A stretch of 64,000 bases of DNA from Burkholderia multivorans ATCC BAA-247 (lineage in GTDB: Bacteria; Pseudomonadota; Gammaproteobacteria; Burkholderiales; Burkholderiaceae), in assembly GCF_000959525.1 (NCBI RefSeq), contig NZ_CP009830.1, positions 434,001-498,000 on the forward strand. The letters run 5' to 3'. The notes under the pieces are model-generated. The model worked only from the letters and a program-made list of their open reading frames with translations, ran no database searches and was not told the DNA's origin. A program made the translations under genes and the position numbers. Below, one piece after another: positions 1-14,038 of this stretch; positions within the stretch are counted from its first letter, which is position 1, and every line of letters starts with the position of its first letter.

Positions 1-3
1 CCA

Positions 4-5928
<5,925 letters not shown>

Positions 5929-5968
5929 GGGCATTGCGGCGCGGTGTGTCGATGCGGGTGTCGGTTTC

Positions 5969-5992
5969 GGCATCGGCATCGGCATCGGCATC
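5969..5992. repeat. Hexanucleotide GGCATC repeat, four copies
   Basis: Four perfect GGCATC units lie just downstream of the uvrA stop. They are non-coding on present evidence, and the copy number could vary between strains. Confidence 0.7.
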
Positions 5993-6039
5993 GCGCGACA
6001 TGCCGGCGCGCGGGTGCGGTTCCCCTGCGCTGCGCCGGC

Positions 6040-6077
6040 AACGATCGAAAGCTGGCTTTTCGATCGTTCGTTTGTTT
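6040..6077 (+). terminator. Intrinsic terminator of uvrA
   Basis: Arms AACGATCGAAAG and CTTTTCGATCGTT pair with one bulged base around a short loop and are followed by a T-rich run (TTTGTTT). It lies about 110 bases after the uvrA stop, on the correct strand. Confidence 0.75.
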
Positions 6078-6126
6078 GCGATTGGGGAGGCGTTAATCCG
6101 CGTCGGCCGCGCGATTCGGCCTGCGC

Positions 6127-6446
6127 CAAAAAGAAAAACCCGCGTGATGCGGGTCGAACGGAGTACACGGCGCAATGGCGTCCGCGCGGTATGCGCGCTG
6201 CACGGTCATCAATGAAGCCGCGCAGTCCCGCATCGGGCGGATTGTCTGTTCTGGATGCTTCGCACCATCGCGCCGCGCTCCATGTATTGAAGTGCATCTT
6301 CCTCGTGCCAAGAACGGATGCCTTCAAGCGCCGTCTCGCCTCGTGTTCGAACGGCGCAACTTTTTGCGGAACCGCGGGACGAGCCCGTGTTCCGCTGTCG
6401 AGCCCGTCGCGAACGCAGTGCGACGCAAACGTTTCACCGACGGGTC
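6127..6446 (-). ncRNA. Candidate minus-strand small RNA of about 320 nt
   Basis: A good sigma-70 promoter on the minus strand (6454-6483) faces a strong minus-strand intrinsic terminator (6128-6154), with no convincing gene between them. The predicted transcript contains a long internal hairpin (GCGGAAC/GTTCCGC arms with a nested CGGG/CCCG stem, about 6366-6395). The only frame starting in mid-transcript (ATG at 6297) reads straight through the terminator stem, so a protein product is unlikely. Its position between uvrA and a response-regulator gene gives no functional clue. I do not recognise an RNA family. The inference rests on promoter plus terminator plus structure alone. Confidence 0.45.
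6128..6154 (-). terminator. Strong intrinsic terminator, minus strand
   Basis: On the minus strand, ACCCGC-atcac-GCGGGT is followed directly by TTTTTCTTTTT. No annotated minus-strand gene ends here, which is the main reason to propose the small RNA upstream of it. Confidence 0.8.
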
Positions 6447-6453
6447 GGCGCGT

Positions 6454-6483
6454 ATCATAGCGCAGCGGAGAAACGCCTGACAA
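6454..6483 (-). promoter_or_regulatory. Sigma-70 promoter, minus strand (TTGTCA-18-TATGAT)
   Basis: On the minus strand the -35 is TTGTCA (6478-6483) and the -10 is TATGAT (6454-6459), each with five of six consensus bases, separated by 18 bases. Transcription would start near 6446 and run towards the terminator at 6154. Confidence 0.5.
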
Positions 6484-6625
6484 TACGCATTCCGTGATGC
6501 CGACCTGTGCTCGTCGGGCAGTGTCGAATGATGCCGTCGCCAGTCGGGGCGTCAATGACGGCAAAAGCAGGTCGATTAAAGGCAAACCTTCGCTAAATCG
6601 CCGACATGCCGGCCGCCCAACCGGC

Positions 6626-6697
6626 TTAAAATCCCCGTGTTATTTTGAGATACAATTCGCTCCTGTTTGGAAAATGAAAGACTGAGCGATGCATCGC
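6626..6697 (+). promoter_or_regulatory. Probable promoter and palindrome ahead of the response regulator
   Basis: A -10-like TACAAT (6651-6656) lies 19 bases after a poor -35 (TTAAAA, 6626-6631), about 70 bases before the response-regulator start. The leader contains a perfect 12-base palindrome, GCGATGCATCGC (6686-6697), a possible binding site or RNA stem. The poor -35 suggests activator dependence. Confidence 0.35.
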
Positions 6698-6726
6698 GCG
6701 ATGCCGCCTGCCGACGCGAGTATTCA

Positions 6727-7389
6727 ATGAACGAATTTTCGGTGCGAGTCGTTATCGCGGACGACCATCCGGTGTCGGTGCACGGCATGAAAGCGGCGCT
6801 GAGCGCGATGCCGACGATCGAGATCGTGGCTGTCACGAGCGATACGACGTCGTTGGTCGACATGCTCGACGCACACGCGTGCGACGTGCTGGTGCTCGAC
6901 TACGTGATGCCGAGCGGCAAATACGGCGACGGTCAGACGCTGCTGTCGTATCTGAGCCGCCGCTTCCCGACTCTGCGTTACGTGACCGTGACGATGCTCA
7001 ATTCGCCGGCCGTGTTCCGCGCGCTGCAGGAACTCGGCGTGAACAGCATCGTCAGCAAGTCGGATCCGATGTCGCATCTGATCGCCGCGATTCACGCGGC
7101 CCATTCGGGCGGGCGCTATCTGTCGCCGACGATTGCATCGCTGCTCGAGCGGACCGAATCCGCCGCCGGCGCGACGTTGTCGAAGCGCGAGACCGAGATC
7201 GTCCGCCTGTTTCGCGAGGGCTACAAGGTGACCGAAATCGCGGAAAAACTCCATCGCAGCAAAAAGACGATCAGCGCGCAGAAACTCGCCGCGATGCGCA
7301 AGCTCGGTGTCACGAGCGACGCCGAGCTGATCCGCGCCGACGGCTTGCCGATGGCCGGCGAGCCGGACGATTCCGGGCCCGCGGTCTGA
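6727..7389 (+). CDS. LuxR/NarL-type response regulator (FimZ/BvgA-like)
   Basis: This 220-residue cytoplasmic DNA-binding regulator has a receiver domain (acidic pair D12-D13, phospho-acceptor D58 in LVLDYV, conserved lysine in SKSDP) and a C-terminal helix-turn-helix (about 150-210, with LSKRETEIVRL and KTISAQKLAAMRKLG). The start at 6727 is chosen because MNEFSVRVVIADDHP aligns with the start of the paralogue at 55537-56193; an in-frame start at 6667 is also possible. The hybrid kinase gene begins 11 bases after the stop, so the two are almost certainly a cognate pair. The nearest candidate target is the lipoprotein operon beginning at 10778, which has an inverted repeat upstream of its promoter. 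Family assignment is firm; targets are inferred. Confidence 0.9.
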   Translation: MNEFSVRVVIADDHPVSVHGMKAALSAMPTIEIVAVTSDTTSLVDMLDAHACDVLVLDYVMPSGKYGDGQTLLSYLSRRFPTLRYVTVTMLNSPAVFRALQELGVNSIVSKSDPMSHLIAAIHAAHSGGRYLSPTIASLLERTESAAGATLSKRETEIVRLFREGYKVTEIAEKLHRSKKTISAQKLAAMRKLGVTSDAELIRADGLPMAGEPDDSGPAV

Positions 7390-7400
7390 GCGCGTACGGC

Positions 7401-10400
7401 ATGCGCGCAATCGCGCGATGGCTGATGCAGCGGCGGCGCGCGCGGCGCCGGCGCGAGTTCGATCCGGGATGGATGCGTGTCTATCAGCGCACGCTGCTGA
7501 TCGCGGGCGGCGCGGTGCTCGGCGTCTTCATCGTCGCGAGCGCGGCGGCCGTCGCGTGGATCGAGGTCAGCGATTACCAGGCGGCCATGCGTGCGCGCTT
7601 CCTCATCGATAGAAGCCGACTGCTGCTCGAAATGTCGGAGAGCGCGACGCTCGTGAAGCGCTTCGCCAGCGTCGGCGACGGCGCGTGGGACGACGCGGCG
7701 CGGCCGTCGGCCGAACTGGCCGCGCTGTTTGCATCGCGCGAGCGCGCATCGTTTCGCGACGTGCGCGATCCGCGCCTGTCCTACGTCGGTCAGATCGCGC
7801 ACGATGCAGGATCGCGCCACCTGGCGCTGCTCGCGCTGAGCGAGCGATTGCTCGGCGACGGCGTATGGCGCCACCAGACCACGGCCGGACCCGATCACGT
7901 CTACATCGTCGGCCGCGACGGCCGATTCGCCGCGCTGCTGATGAGGACACGCACGGATGCGCAGTCGTCGCCGCGCGATTCGCTCGATGTTGTCCAGGCG
8001 CTGTCGCAGACGTGGCCGGACGCAATGAACGAGGTACGCGACGGCGACGCGCATCCGGAGCGCGTGCGGGATGGCGCGATCTGGCTGCCGCCGCGTCCGG
8101 ACCCTGTGACGTCCGAGCCGATGGTACGCGTCGCAAGCTGGGTGTTCGACAGCCGCAACGCGCCGGTTGCGCTCGTCGTCTACGCGACGCGTGTATCGAA
8201 CCTGCAGCGCGCGCTCGGCGACGGTCGCGCCGGGCGCATGCTCGCGATCGTCGATGCGCAGCGCCACGTGCTGCTGCAGTCGGCGCATGCGAGCGGGATC
8301 GACGCGACGCGGGCGATCGAGTCGCTTGCCGCATTCGCAAAGCCCGCACGCGGCATCGACGCGCATCGGTTCGGACACGACTGGCTCATGCGCGATCGTA
8401 TTCCCGGCACCGACTGGGCGCTCGTCGACATCGTAGCGGCGCGCGCCGTGCTCGCCGATCTCGGGCCGCGCCTCGCATCGATCGCGCTGGCGACCGCGCT
8501 CGGCCTCGCGCTCCTGGTGGGCGGATTGCTGCTGCTGAACCGGCGCATCCTCGTGCCGTCGCACGCGCGCGCGATGCGTCTGAAAGACAGCGAGCAACTG
8601 AGCCGGACCTTGATCCGCACCGCACCTGTCGGACTCGCGCTGATCGACGCGGCGAACGGCGCGGTGTTGTTGTGCAACGAGACGATGGACCGTTACGAGC
8701 GGGCGACGCCGCGCGAGCCGCTGTCCGTGCGGCTGTGGCGCGCGTTCCGCGATTCGCACGGCGCGTCGCTGTCGCGCGAAATCGCGCTCGAAGGCGCGGC
8801 CGGCCCCACCGGCGATACGCATCTGCTCGTCAACGTAACGCGCGTCAAATATCGGGGTGCCGACGCATTGCTCGGCACGGTCGTCGACATCACCGCGCGC
8901 AAGCTGACGGAGCAATCGCTCGACGCGGCGCGACGCGCGGCCGATCAGGCGAATCGCGCGAAGTCGGTGTTTCTCGCGACGATGAGTCACGAGATCCGTA
9001 CGCCGCTGAATGCGGTTATCGGCAATCTCGAACTGATGAGCCGCGACACGTTGCCCGACGTGCAGCGCAAACGGCTCGCGACCGCGCATTCCGCATCGTC
9101 GTCGCTGCTGCACGTGTTGAACGACGTGCTCGATCTGTCGCGCGTCGAGGCCGGCCAGTTGCGCATCGATGCGGTGCCGTTCGACTGCGCCGCGCTGCTG
9201 CACGACGTGACCGAGTCGTTCCGGCCGCTTGCCGCCGCCAAGCAGCTGAGCCTGACGTGCGACGTCGCGACGACGCTGGCGCGCTACCGCATCGGCGATC
9301 CGGTCCGGATCCGGCAGATCGTGACGAACCTGTTGAGCAACGCAATCAAGTTCACCGACGCCGGCGGGGTGGCCGTGACGGCCGATGCGGTGCGCGAAGG
9401 CCGGCTCGACGAAGTGGCGGTGCGCGTGACGGACACCGGCATCGGCATCCCGCACGCCGCACAGGCGGCGATCTTCGAACTGTACCGGCAGGCCGACGAT
9501 TCGATTCATCGGCGCTACGGCGGAACGGGCCTCGGCCTCGCGCTGTGCCGGCGGCTCGTTGCCGCGATGGACGGCGATCTCGCGGTGGACAGCGAACCGG
9601 GCATCGGCAGCACGTTCAGCGTCGTCGTTCCGCTGCCGATCGCGCAGGATGCACCGCGCGACGATGCCGATGCACGCGACGAAGGCCGCGTGATCGCCTG
9701 CGATCCTTCGTTGCGGATGCTGATCGTCGAAGACCATCCGGCGACACGCGTGCTGCTTGCCGATCAGTGTCGCGAACTGGGCGTCGACGCGCAGCTCGTC
9801 GAAAACGGTGCGGACGCGCTTGCCGCGCTCGCGCAACGTCGGTTCGACGTCGTGCTGACCGATCTCGGCCTGCCCGACATGGACGGCTGGGCGCTAGCCG
9901 ACGCGATTCGCGCGCGCGACGCCGATATTGCATTGATCGCGATGAGCGCGCACGTCGGCGCCGACGATGAGCAGCGGTGTGCGGCCGCCGGCGTGCGCGC
10001 GTTGCTGCGCAAGCCGGTGTTGCTCGGCGCGTTGTCGCAGGCGCTCGGCAGAGCCGCGCCGCGGCGTGCCGGTGCGAAAGCGTACGATGACGCTCTCGTT
10101 TCCGACGACACGCAATGCGCAATGCCGGAAGCGTTGCAGACGGCGATGCGGCGCGTGACGCTCGCGTCGCTCGAGACGATCGATCGCGCATTGCCCGCGA
10201 TGGACGTCGACACGGTCGCGCGTGAACTGCATTCGCTCGGCGGCGGATTCGCGGCATCGGGACCGCGTGTGCTCGGCGAGCTGTGTACGGCGCTCGAGCA
10301 GGTCGTGCGCGACGAAGGACTGCAGACGTTTTCGCCGCTGTGGGTCGCGTTGCGCGACGAGATCGCGCAGGCGGTGGCGGCCGTCGAAGGCGACGGCGGC

Positions 10401-10424
10401 TCGCAGGACGCGCTGCGCGAGTAG
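7401..10424 (+). CDS. Hybrid sensor histidine kinase with receiver and HPt domains
   Basis: This inner-membrane sensor has 1007 residues. In order it shows a transmembrane helix (about 31-55), a periplasmic sensing region of about 300 residues, a second transmembrane helix (about 356-378), a short PAS-like stretch, a HisKA domain with H530 in SHEIRTPLN, an ATPase domain (NLLSNAIKF, DTGIGIP, GGTGLGLAL), a receiver domain with D821 in LTDLGLPDMDGW, and a C-terminal HPt domain with H944 in ELHSLGGG. This is the H-D-H arrangement of BvgS/EvgS/RcsC-type kinases, which pass phosphate to a separate LuxR-type regulator, here the gene just upstream. The ATG at 7401 follows the regulator stop by 11 bases. 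The signal sensed cannot be read from the sequence. Confidence 0.93.
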   Translation: MRAIARWLMQRRRARRRREFDPGWMRVYQRTLLIAGGAVLGVFIVASAAAVAWIEVSDYQAAMRARFLIDRSRLLLEMSESATLVKRFASVGDGAWDDAARPSAELAALFASRERASFRDVRDPRLSYVGQIAHDAGSRHLALLALSERLLGDGVWRHQTTAGPDHVYIVGRDGRFAALLMRTRTDAQSSPRDSLDVVQALSQTWPDAMNEVRDGDAHPERVRDGAIWLPPRPDPVTSEPMVRVASWVFDSRNAPVALVVYATRVSNLQRALGDGRAGRMLAIVDAQRHVLLQSAHASGIDATRAIESLAAFAKPARGIDAHRFGHDWLMRDRIPGTDWALVDIVAARAVLADLGPRLASIALATALGLALLVGGLLLLNRRILVPSHARAMRLKDSEQLSRTLIRTAPVGLALIDAANGAVLLCNETMDRYERATPREPLSVRLWRAFRDSHGASLSREIALEGAAGPTGDTHLLVNVTRVKYRGADALLGTVVDITARKLTEQSLDAARRAADQANRAKSVFLATMSHEIRTPLNAVIGNLELMSRDTLPDVQRKRLATAHSASSSLLHVLNDVLDLSRVEAGQLRIDAVPFDCAALLHDVTESFRPLAAAKQLSLTCDVATTLARYRIGDPVRIRQIVTNLLSNAIKFTDAGGVAVTADAVREGRLDEVAVRVTDTGIGIPHAAQAAIFELYRQADDSIHRRYGGTGLGLALCRRLVAAMDGDLAVDSEPGIGSTFSVVVPLPIAQDAPRDDADARDEGRVIACDPSLRMLIVEDHPATRVLLADQCRELGVDAQLVENGADALAALAQRRFDVVLTDLGLPDMDGWALADAIRARDADIALIAMSAHVGADDEQRCAAAGVRALLRKPVLLGALSQALGRAAPRRAGAKAYDDALVSDDTQCAMPEALQTAMRRVTLASLETIDRALPAMDVDTVARELHSLGGGFAASGPRVLGELCTALEQVVRDEGLQTFSPLWVALRDEIAQAVAAVEGDGGSQDALRE

Positions 10425-10460
10425 CGCGCGCCTGCCATCGAATCGGATAAGGTCATGGGC

Positions 10461-10535
10461 GTCATTAAAAAGTGACGCGATATGCAAACTATAAAAAGAA
10501 AATGACCTTGACATGCCATATTTCTTCGTTAATAT
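10461..10535 (+). promoter_or_regulatory. Strong sigma-70 promoter with upstream inverted repeat
   Basis: The -35 TTGACA (10508-10513) is a perfect match. After 16 bases the -10 is TAATAT (10530-10535). An inverted repeat GTCA-N8-TGAC (10461-10476) lies about 32 bases upstream of the -35 inside an AT-rich patch, where an activator such as the adjacent response regulator could bind. Transcription would start near 10542, leaving an untranslated leader of about 235 bases before the Sel1-like gene. I see no other gene in 10425-10777. Confidence 0.7.
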
Positions 10536-10777
10536 TGCCCACCACGTCACTATTGTCCCGTCGCGTCATGTTTGGCGCGGCGCTGCCGCTGAGCCGTTCG
10601 CGACCGAACCGGCGCCGCGGCGGACATGACGCAACGATCGAAGATGGAGCCTGAGAGAGCCCTGAACGTGCGTGTCGGCGCCGGCGGATGACCGTCGTCG
10701 CACGCGGCCGGGTGTGCGCTCACGGGGTGGGATAGCGCAAAGCAGTGCGGCGCAAATAAAACTCGAAGGAAGAACTC

Positions 10778-11368
10778 ATGTATCGCCGTTTACTTGCACC
10801 GGGGCTGCTGTTGCTGTTGGTCGCGTGCGTGCAGAATCCGGCCGCGACGAGCGGCACGGTACGGATTTGCGACGACACCGGCTGTTCCGATCGGCCTAAA
10901 GATCAGGTTTCCTATCAAAAGAAGGACGACCCCGACGAGCGCGAGGATCCGCGCATCGCCTCGCTGAAGCAGGCTGCGAAAACCCAACCGAAGGCCGCCT
11001 ACGATCTCGGCCTGCGTTATTTCCGCGGCGACGGTGTGCGCCAGGACAGCTATCAGGCGCTCAAATGGATGCGCGACGCTGCCGAGCGCGGCGATCTCAA
11101 TGCGCAGAAGGCGCTCGGCGGCTTCTATCTGTTCGGTCTCGAGGAAATGGGCTCCGATCCGCGCGAAGCGGAAAAGTGGCTGTCGATCGCGGTTGCCCGA
11201 GGCGACAAGGAATCGAAGAAGCTGCTCGACATGGCGCGCAGCGAGAAGAAGGCCGACGAGGAAGACTGGAAATGGCGCACGCAATGGCGTGACGTCTATT
11301 ACGGCTACTGGTACTCGGGCTATCCGTACTACGGCGTCTGGCGACAGACGTACTGGTACGGCTATTGA
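10778..11368 (+). CDS. Sel1-repeat lipoprotein with Tyr-rich tail
   Basis: This 196-residue protein has a lipoprotein signal peptide (lipobox LLVAC, Cys17). Two Sel1-like helical repeats follow (about residues 72-145, with AAYDLGLRYFRGDGV and ALKWMRDAAERGD). The C-terminus is unusual: the last 25 or so residues are almost entirely Tyr, Trp and Gly (for example YYGYWYSGYPYYG). Sel1 repeats serve as protein-protein adaptors, often in envelope processes. A clear ribosome binding site (GAAGGAAG) precedes the ATG. It is the first of three consecutive lipoprotein genes behind the promoter at 10508-10535, so it probably works with the CsgG-like and repeat lipoproteins downstream. No specific function is assigned. 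Confidence 0.85.
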   Translation: MYRRLLAPGLLLLLVACVQNPAATSGTVRICDDTGCSDRPKDQVSYQKKDDPDEREDPRIASLKQAAKTQPKAAYDLGLRYFRGDGVRQDSYQALKWMRDAAERGDLNAQKALGGFYLFGLEEMGSDPREAEKWLSIAVARGDKESKKLLDMARSEKKADEEDWKWRTQWRDVYYGYWYSGYPYYGVWRQTYWYGY

Positions 11369-11488
11369 CGGGGACCGGAGCAACGGGAGCGGCGGCGGGG
11401 AGACCACCATCGCGCGCGATGCCGGGGGGCTTATCGAAGTTCGCACGGACACATAAGCCGAACAACGACTCTATCGATCGACAACGAC

Positions 11489-12316
11489 ATGAAGACCATC
11501 CTTTCCCAACGTCTCACTGAAGGTGCGCTCGTGGCAGCGCTTTGTGCGTCCGTCGCCGGCTGCGGCGGCATGGTGACGCCCGGCGGGCAGAACGCCGGCG
11601 TGACCGGTGCCGCGGCGGGCGGCACGAGTGCCGGCGCCGATACGCAACTGCAGCGCTGCACGACGCCGCTCGGCACGATCGCCGTCGACGACGGCCGCAA
11701 TGCCGACTGGTGGGGTCCGTTCGGCAGCGCGACCAAGGTGACGAGCATCGATCCGCTGCTGCGACTCGCCGTCCAGCAGTCGAACTGCTTCGTCATCACG
11801 TCGCTCGGCAATCAGAAGACCGACGCGCGCCTGTCGCGGATCACGCAGCTGCAGCGCAACTCGGGCGAATACCGCGCCGGCTCGAAACAGCAGAAGGGGC
11901 AGCGCGTCGCCGCCGACTACTACATGGAGCCGCAGATCGTGATCAGCGATTCGCCGATCGGCGGCATCGGCAGCATGATCGGCGGGCTGATCGGCAACAG
12001 TGCGGTGGCGGCGGTGGCCGGCCATCTGCAGACGAAGGCGTCGGTCGTGACGCTGACGCTGTTCGACGTCCGCTCTGCGGTGCAGATCGCGGCAGCCGAA
12101 GGCAGCTCGACGGCGACCAATTACGGCGCGGCGCTCGGCGGCCTCGGCGGCGGTGTGGGCGGCGGCCTGGCCGGCTTCTCGTCGACGCCGGAAGGCAAGG
12201 CGACCGTCGTCGCATTCATCGACGCATGGAACAAGATGGTCGTCGCGCTGCGCAGCTACAAGGCGCAGGACGTCAAGGGCGGCCTCGGCCGCGGCGGTCA
12301 GCTGCAGGTCAACTGA
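11489..12316 (+). CDS. CsgG/HfaB-family lipoprotein
   Basis: This 275-residue protein has a lipobox SVAGC (Cys25), a Gly/Ala-rich spacer and then a domain that looks like the CsgG/HfaB family: it shows the ATKVTSIDPLL, NCFVITSLG and ADYYMEPQIVISDSP pattern, glycine-rich segments (GGLGGGVGGGLAGF) and a C-terminal helix. CsgG forms the outer-membrane pore that exports curli subunits; HfaB does a related job for holdfast anchoring. No curli subunit, CsgE or CsgF is seen next door; instead it lies between two other lipoproteins. It may therefore be a pore or an anchor for the repeat protein encoded at 12419. Family call moderately firm, export role inferred. Confidence 0.75.
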   Translation: MKTILSQRLTEGALVAALCASVAGCGGMVTPGGQNAGVTGAAAGGTSAGADTQLQRCTTPLGTIAVDDGRNADWWGPFGSATKVTSIDPLLRLAVQQSNCFVITSLGNQKTDARLSRITQLQRNSGEYRAGSKQQKGQRVAADYYMEPQIVISDSPIGGIGSMIGGLIGNSAVAAVAGHLQTKASVVTLTLFDVRSAVQIAAAEGSSTATNYGAALGGLGGGVGGGLAGFSSTPEGKATVVAFIDAWNKMVVALRSYKAQDVKGGLGRGGQLQVN

Positions 12317-12418
12317 TGTCGCGCCGGCCGGCGGCGTGTTCGCCGGTCTACGTTGCGTTCGTCACACGCGTACGCGCGCGCAGGCGCCGTGCGCGCTTGC
12401 CCAGTCGGGGGAATTTCG

Positions 12419-13435
12419 ATGAAAGCTTTCGCATTGATCGCGCTCACCTGTGTCGTGCTCGCCGCATGCGGCGGCGATGACGGTCCTTCAGCGGCCGCGC
12501 CGGCCGGCTCGGGTTCGGGCAGCGGGAACAGTGGTGGCACGGGCGGTGGTACGGGCAACGGCGGCGGTACGAGCGGGGGAACGGGCGGAGGAAGCGGCGG
12601 GACGGGCGGGTCTGGCGGCGGCGCGGTGACGCTGCGTTACGAGGCATTGCCGACGGCATCGGATGCCGCGAGTTTCCTGACACTCGTGAACGGCGAGGGC
12701 GCGAAAGGGTATCGCTATCTGAGCGATGCGTACTACGCGGCCGATGCCGCGACGCGTTCGATTTTCGTGAACGACGGCGCCGCGCAGACGTACACGTATC
12801 AGCTGCAATCACCGCCCGCCGATGTCGCCGCGTTCGTCGCACAGGCGAATGCGCAAGGCGCGAGCGGCTACCGCTATGAAGGGCCGCTCACGTACGGCGA
12901 ACTTTATCGGAAGGACGGCGGCTCGTCGGCGACGTACACGTATGCGGCTGTCAATCCGCCGACCGGCACCGCCGCGTTTATCGCGCAGGCGAACGACCAG
13001 GGTCAGTCAGGCTACTGGTTTGTCGGGCCGATGATGATCGGCTCGCAGCAGGCGAACCTGTATATGAAGAACAACGCGTCCGCCGCGACCTATACCTACG
13101 ATGCGCTGACACCGACGTCGACCGTCGCCGATTTCATTGCGCAGGCGAACCAAGAAGGGGCGAAAGGCTATCGTGCGAAGGGCGCGATGATGTTCGGCAG
13201 CGATAGCGCGTGGGTGTACGTGAAGGACCGAACGCAGTCGCCGGTGTTTGCATATCGGTCGACCGCGGTCCAGTCGACCGGCGCCGGGTTCATCGATCAG
13301 TCGAACACGATGGGCGCGCAGGGCAACGCGTATCTTGGCGATCTGGCGTTCGGCACGCCGGCGTCGTTCTATTTCAGCGCAAGCAACTGCACGGGATTTC
13401 TGTGTACGACGCTCAATCCGCTCACGCAGAACTGA
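12419..13435 (+). CDS. Lipoprotein with Gly-rich linker and five tandem 50-residue repeats
   Basis: This 338-residue protein has a lipobox VLAAC (Cys17), then a flexible Gly/Ser/Thr linker (about 28-69), then five imperfect repeats of 48-53 residues (72-124, 125-172, 173-224, 225-276, 277-324). Each repeat has the pattern Y-x-Y, a Pro/Thr-rich turn, then F-[IV]-x-Q-[AS]-N-x-x-G-x-x-G-Y and a hydrophobic strand. The last repeat ends with a Cys pair (C324, C329). The start at 12419 is preceded by GGGGGAA; the longer frame starting at 12353 would hide the signal peptide. The layout (lipid anchor, linker, repeat array) suggests a surface-displayed beta-rich stalk. I do not recognise the repeat family. 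It sits directly after the CsgG-like gene. Confidence 0.85.
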   Translation: MKAFALIALTCVVLAACGGDDGPSAAAPAGSGSGSGNSGGTGGGTGNGGGTSGGTGGGSGGTGGSGGGAVTLRYEALPTASDAASFLTLVNGEGAKGYRYLSDAYYAADAATRSIFVNDGAAQTYTYQLQSPPADVAAFVAQANAQGASGYRYEGPLTYGELYRKDGGSSATYTYAAVNPPTGTAAFIAQANDQGQSGYWFVGPMMIGSQQANLYMKNNASAATYTYDALTPTSTVADFIAQANQEGAKGYRAKGAMMFGSDSAWVYVKDRTQSPVFAYRSTAVQSTGAGFIDQSNTMGAQGNAYLGDLAFGTPASFYFSASNCTGFLCTTLNPLTQN

Positions 13436-13635
13436 GCGGGGAAGCTGCGGGGCGTCACGAAGCGGAGCGGCATGACATGCGAGTGTCCGAATTCGGTATC
13501 GATGATTGGACGAGGACTGTACCTACCGGCGAAGAATGCGGGCAACAGAAACAGAGCGTCGAGGTGTGGCAGATCGCATACGCGTCTCGTCAATGTTCGC
13601 CGTGTAGCGGCCGAGTAAGCAAAGTCAAAGAGATT

Positions 13636-13660
13636 GAGCCGACAGTTGTCGGCTCGTTTT
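13636..13660 (+). terminator. Intrinsic terminator of the lipoprotein operon
   Basis: A perfect stem GAGCCGACA/TGTCGGCTC is followed by GTTTTG, about 200 bases after the repeat-lipoprotein stop. The A-rich left flank means it may also work in reverse. Confidence 0.75.
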
Positions 13661-13885
13661 GTCAGCTGCGTCGGCCGTAGGTCGCCTGCCGGGCAGGCTC
13701 AACCACTTCACGACCAAAACAGCGGCAGTGCCGGCCTCGCAGCCCGATCCCGCTGTAACCGGCACGCTGGTCGGTGTGCCGCAGGGCGCCCGGTACGGGG
13801 GCGAGGCGAACCGACGGCAAGACACCGGACGTTGACACCATCGGTGCCTGGCGACGTAGAATCGCGCTTTGATAAGATGAATAGC

Positions 13886-13960
13886 GGCGTCGCGCGGCTT
13901 GGCGGTTCGAACCGCGCCGACGCCCGAAGGCCCGAGAAGTGGCCGAAATCAAGGGCCTTC
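13886..13960. other. Cluster of strong inverted repeats upstream of vgrG
   Basis: Two hairpins lie side by side. The first has arms GGCGTCGcGCGG (13886-13897) and CCGCGcCGACGCC (13912-13924). The second has perfect arms GAAGGCCC (13926-13933) and GGGCCTTC (13953-13960). A third GC-rich stem followed by TTTGTGTTT (about 13980-14018) resembles a weak terminator. Nothing else was found in the gene-free stretch 13661-14038. This may be a leader RNA, an insulating terminator cluster or a recombination-prone edge of the T6SS cassette. Confidence 0.5.
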
Positions 13961-14038
13961 TCCCAAAAAGCAATGCTAATCCGCCGCCCGGCTCTGCCCG
14001 GCGGCCGTTTGTGTTTCTACATGGCACGGGGTCGCTCG

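Noticed and set aside
6093-6311. Small minus-strand frame of 72 codons
   Set aside because: It reads through the terminator stem at 6128-6154 and has no recognisable domain or good ribosome binding site.
10645-10680. CTGAGA sequence in the long leader, as in TPP riboswitches
   Set aside because: The rest of the conserved riboswitch core is missing, and the downstream genes have no link to thiamine.
13210-13680. Plus-strand open frame overlapping the repeat lipoprotein and its terminator
   Set aside because: It is in another frame of the lipoprotein gene and runs into the terminator; no domain.
13902-13913. CGGTTCGAACCG resembling a tRNA T-arm
   Set aside because: It is a simple palindrome; no matching acceptor, anticodon or D stems can be drawn around it.
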